Source of the DNA: Acidimicrobiales bacterium
GTDB lineage: Bacteria; Actinomycetota; Acidimicrobiia; Acidimicrobiales; VFJN01
Length of the DNA stretch: 32,402 nucleotides
Assembly: GCA_035316325.1 (NCBI GenBank)
Contig: DATHJB010000163.1
Coordinates: forward strand, 1-32,402
Reading direction: 5' to 3'
The notes under the pieces were generated by a model. That model made no database searches, was not told the DNA's origin, and saw nothing but the letters and a program-made list of their open reading frames with translations. A program made the translations under genes and the position numbers. Positions 30,368 to 32,402 of the stretch are shown piece by piece. Every line of letters starts with the position of its first letter. Position 1 is the first letter of the stretch.

Positions 30368-31285
30368 TCATGGACGAACGCTGATGATCGTCTTCCCCTT
30401 GCGTCGCTCGGTCGGGTTGAGGGCCGCAACGGCGTCGTCGAGGGTCGCGATGTTGCCGATGTTCGTCCGCAGTCGTCCGTCCCGCACCCGCTGGACGATC
30501 TCACTCAGTTGGGCGCGATCGGACATGACAACGAAATCGATCGCCAGGCCGTCAGCGGGACGCGCCTCGGGCGGCCCGACGACCGACACCAATGTTCCTC
30601 CGGCTCGAACCACACCCGCGGACCGCTTCTGGATGTCGCCGCCGATGACATCGAAAACCAGATCGACTCCGCCGACGTCTTCCAGCGCGTCGTCGTCGAG
30701 GTCGACAAACTCCTGCGCGCCGAAGTCGAACGCCGTCTGACGATCGGCGGCGCGTCCGGTACCGATGACGTACGCGCCAAACTCGCGTGCGAGCTGCGTC
30801 ACCATCGACCCGACTGCACCGGCCGCGCCATGCACGAGGACACTCTGCCCCGCCCGAAGACGGCCGTGGTCGAGGAGTCCCTGCCACGCGGTCAGGCCCG
30901 AGATCGGCAGGCTCGCGCCCACCGTGAAGACGACATCGCCCGGTAGCGGCGCGAGGTTGCGTGCCTCGACGGCCGCGTACTCCGCCAGAGTGCCGTCGCG
31001 ATACCAGTCGGTGAGGCCGAACACCCGCTGTCCCACCGACAGCCCCCCCGTGCCATAGCCGAGAGCGGTGACCACTCCGGCCAGCTCGTGGCCGGGGATC
31101 GACGGTGTCCGGTCACGGTCGAGGCGATCGGTCCAGGTCGAGGGCCACGCCAGCTCAGTCGGGACAAACCCCGACGCATGAACCTGAACGACGACGTCGT
31201 TGATCGCCGGTTCCGGCTCGGGCCGCTCCACCAACGTCATCCCGGCCGTCCCCGCAGCCTCATCCGTCACCACGATCGCTTTCAC
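30368..31285 (-). CDS. Zinc-independent NADP-dependent quinone oxidoreductase (MDR family)
   Basis: The product has 305 residues. The GroES-like domain (about 1-120) has VVVQVHASGFVPTELAWP and IPGHELAGVVTALGYGTGGLSVGQRVFG, followed by the Rossmann part with VLVHGAAGAVGSMVTQLAREFGAYVIGTG (nucleotide-binding AAGAVG). The structural-zinc Cys cluster is absent, which places it with quinone reductase/enone reductase types. GKTIISVRP is the usual C-terminus. The start is GTG 31285 with GGGAGGTG upstream; the longer open frame to 31435 is not coding-like. It is a standalone gene in the accessory region. Confidence 0.92.
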   Translation of the reverse strand: MKAIVVTDEAAGTAGMTLVERPEPEPAINDVVVQVHASGFVPTELAWPSTWTDRLDRDRTPSIPGHELAGVVTALGYGTGGLSVGQRVFGLTDWYRDGTLAEYAAVEARNLAPLPGDVVFTVGASLPISGLTAWQGLLDHGRLRAGQSVLVHGAAGAVGSMVTQLAREFGAYVIGTGRAADRQTAFDFGAQEFVDLDDDALEDVGGVDLVFDVIGGDIQKRSAGVVRAGGTLVSVVGPPEARPADGLAIDFVVMSDRAQLSEIVQRVRDGRLRTNIGNIATLDDAVAALNPTERRKGKTIISVRP

Positions 31286-31804
31286 TTGGACACCTCCCTG
31301 CAGCAGTCCTCCCCTACACGACATCGGTTCACCAACATCAGCGGCGCGAAACCTCGGCGTGCCACCACGCAGATCGAGGTGGCCTAGAAGCTGATGCCAG
31401 GTGCAGGCGGACGCGGCTCCGGCGGCGGTCCACATGCAACTTCACGCCCGTAGCTGCCATAGTGCTCGTGATCGACCGCGGGCCATCATCAGATCCCGAG
31501 ATCCTCCCCGGTCGAGCTCGAGAACAGTCACGGAAGGGCGAGGGAGCCGGCGGTCCCGACCTACTGTCGCCATCGGGCGGGGCCACGGCAGCGCCCAGTA
31601 ACAGTCGTCCTGAGCTGCCGCCGGCCCGTCGTGGACCGTCCAAAACGATCCCCGCACGTGTCACTGTCGCTGTCCCGCGGGCGTTATGTCTGCGCTAGAT
31701 GTTCGTTCCGAACGGCACCTCGGGGGCGGGGCCTCCAAGCCAGGCCTGGGGTGATTTGTTCGGAAGGTACTGGTCCGTCGATGCTGCCCGTCGAGGTGTG
31801 CGCT
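31286..31804. other. Intergenic region of about 520 bp, no gene recognised
   Basis: It lies between the divergent starts of the quinone oxidoreductase and the lipase-family gene. Several short open frames exist on both strands, but none has a convincing start or a family signature. It presumably holds both promoters; I cannot place them. Confidence 0.4.
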
Positions 31805-32402
31805 ATGACGTCCCAGCGAGCAGTCCTGCCACCCCGGACCGACCTGGCGACCCGGCGCAAGCGCGTGGCCGCCAAGGCCGCTGTCCAGGCCGAGAACCTC
31901 CATGAGCGGCTGAAGTCACGGGTGCTGCTCGACGTCACACCTCCGACAGACGATCCCTTCTACGGGGCTCCCGGCAACCTCCAGGCGTTCCGTCCGGGCG
32001 AGGTTCTCGACGGTCGCTCCGTGCAGGTCCGAGGGATCCGCCACGCGCTCGAGGCTGACGCATGGCACATCAAGTTCCGATCGGCCGATGGGACAGGTGC
32101 TCCGAGTTGGGGCGTTGCCACGGTGATGATTCCCCGGCGAAGCTTCGTGGGACCGGTGCGGCCGCTGCTGTCCTATCAGTGTGCGATCGACGCCTTGGGG
32201 GCGACCGCCGATCCGTCCTACACACTGCGGCGCGGTGACCAGCTGGAGCTCCCGTTCATCGCCCTGGCCCTCCGTCGCGGGTGGGCCGTCGTCACGACCG
32301 ACTTCAACGGGCCCCAGCACGCCTTCGGCGCGTACCCACTCGTTTCCCGGTTCGTGCTCGACGGCATTCGAGCCGCTATCAGCTTCGAGCCGGCTGGCTT
32401 CG
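31805..32402 (+). CDS. Secretory-lipase-family (LIP) protein, N-terminal part (partial)
   Basis: ATG 31805 follows GAGGTG by 6 bases and the frame is open to the window end (199 residues). The pattern DDPFYGAPGNLQAFRPGEVLDGRSVQV, then IKFRSADGTGAPSWGVATVMIP, LLSYQCAIDALGATADPSY and FIALALRRGWAVVTTDFNGPQHAFGAYPL is that of the secretory lipase family (PF03583), alpha/beta hydrolases that cleave lipids or esters. The nucleophile Ser motif lies beyond the window. No classical signal peptide is seen; the N-terminus is charged (RTDLATRRKRVAAKAA), so export is uncertain. Confidence 0.8.
   Translation, partial: MTSQRAVLPPRTDLATRRKRVAAKAAVQAENLHERLKSRVLLDVTPPTDDPFYGAPGNLQAFRPGEVLDGRSVQVRGIRHALEADAWHIKFRSADGTGAPSWGVATVMIPRRSFVGPVRPLLSYQCAIDALGATADPSYTLRRGDQLELPFIALALRRGWAVVTTDFNGPQHAFGAYPLVSRFVLDGIRAAISFEPAGF

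Noticed and set aside
31462-31698. 78-codon plus-strand frame in the gap before the lipase-family gene
   Set aside because: Pro/Ser/Arg-rich translation, no ribosome-binding site and no recognised motif.
1-32402. CRISPR arrays, insertion-sequence ends or rRNA
   Set aside because: No regularly spaced direct repeats with spacers, no transposase with flanking inverted repeats and no rRNA-like sequence were seen.

Overview
The window is high-GC DNA from an actinomycete-type bacterium. The evidence is strong third-position G/C bias, GTG starts, leaderless-looking starts, two F420-type luciferase-like oxidoreductases, an XRE/DUF5753 plus DUF397 pair, a DUF574 methyltransferase, a mycobacterial-style LpqY-SugABC importer and a FadE34-like fused acyl-CoA dehydrogenase. 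The class (perhaps Acidimicrobiia) is only a guess. I saw no rRNA, convincing tRNA, CRISPR array or intact insertion sequence.

Layout. 1-3.6 kb: an amidohydrolase C-terminus, yaaA, a fused acyl-CoA dehydrogenase and a decayed glycerophosphodiesterase. 3.6-5.1 kb: a small unknown gene behind a 19-bp palindrome, then the XRE/DUF397 pair and a hairpin terminator. 5.1-8.4 kb (minus): an ECF sigma factor, an RskA-like anti-sigma factor, a polytopic membrane protein, a cupredoxin and a two-repeat lipoprotein. Three of these genes are preceded by the same GAACC-N15/16-CCGTA element, which looks like the promoter of this sigma factor. 8.4-12.7 kb (plus): lpqY-sugA-sugB-sugC, a trehalose-type ABC importer. 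12.7-16.1 kb (minus): a broken MaoC-like gene, an epoxide hydrolase, a DUF574 methyltransferase and an SDR. 16.3-17.1 kb: a secreted class-2 lipase. 17.1-23.1 kb (minus): a LacI repressor, a GH13 alpha-glucosidase and a sugar ABC importer without its own ATPase; a symmetric LacI-type operator overlaps the repressor's promoter. 23.1-26.9 kb (minus): response regulator, histidine kinase, F420-type oxidoreductase and a divergent diadenylate-cyclase-domain protein in one overlapping operon. Its upstream region holds about five helically phased copies of a CGTnCAGCG motif, shared with a divergent small acidic exported protein.

27.3-32.4 kb looks like accessory DNA, with less extreme base composition, gene fragments and long non-coding gaps. 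It holds an APH-family phosphotransferase, a DHFR/RibD-like stub, a second luciferase-like oxidoreductase, a structured stretch resembling part of a tRNA, a resolvase-type HTH fragment, a possible tiny membrane protein, a zinc-independent quinone oxidoreductase and the start of a secretory-lipase-family gene.

The strongest candidates for something undescribed are the ECF sigma redox operon with its repeated promoter element, and the two-component / F420 oxidoreductase / diadenylate-cyclase operon with its phased operator array.
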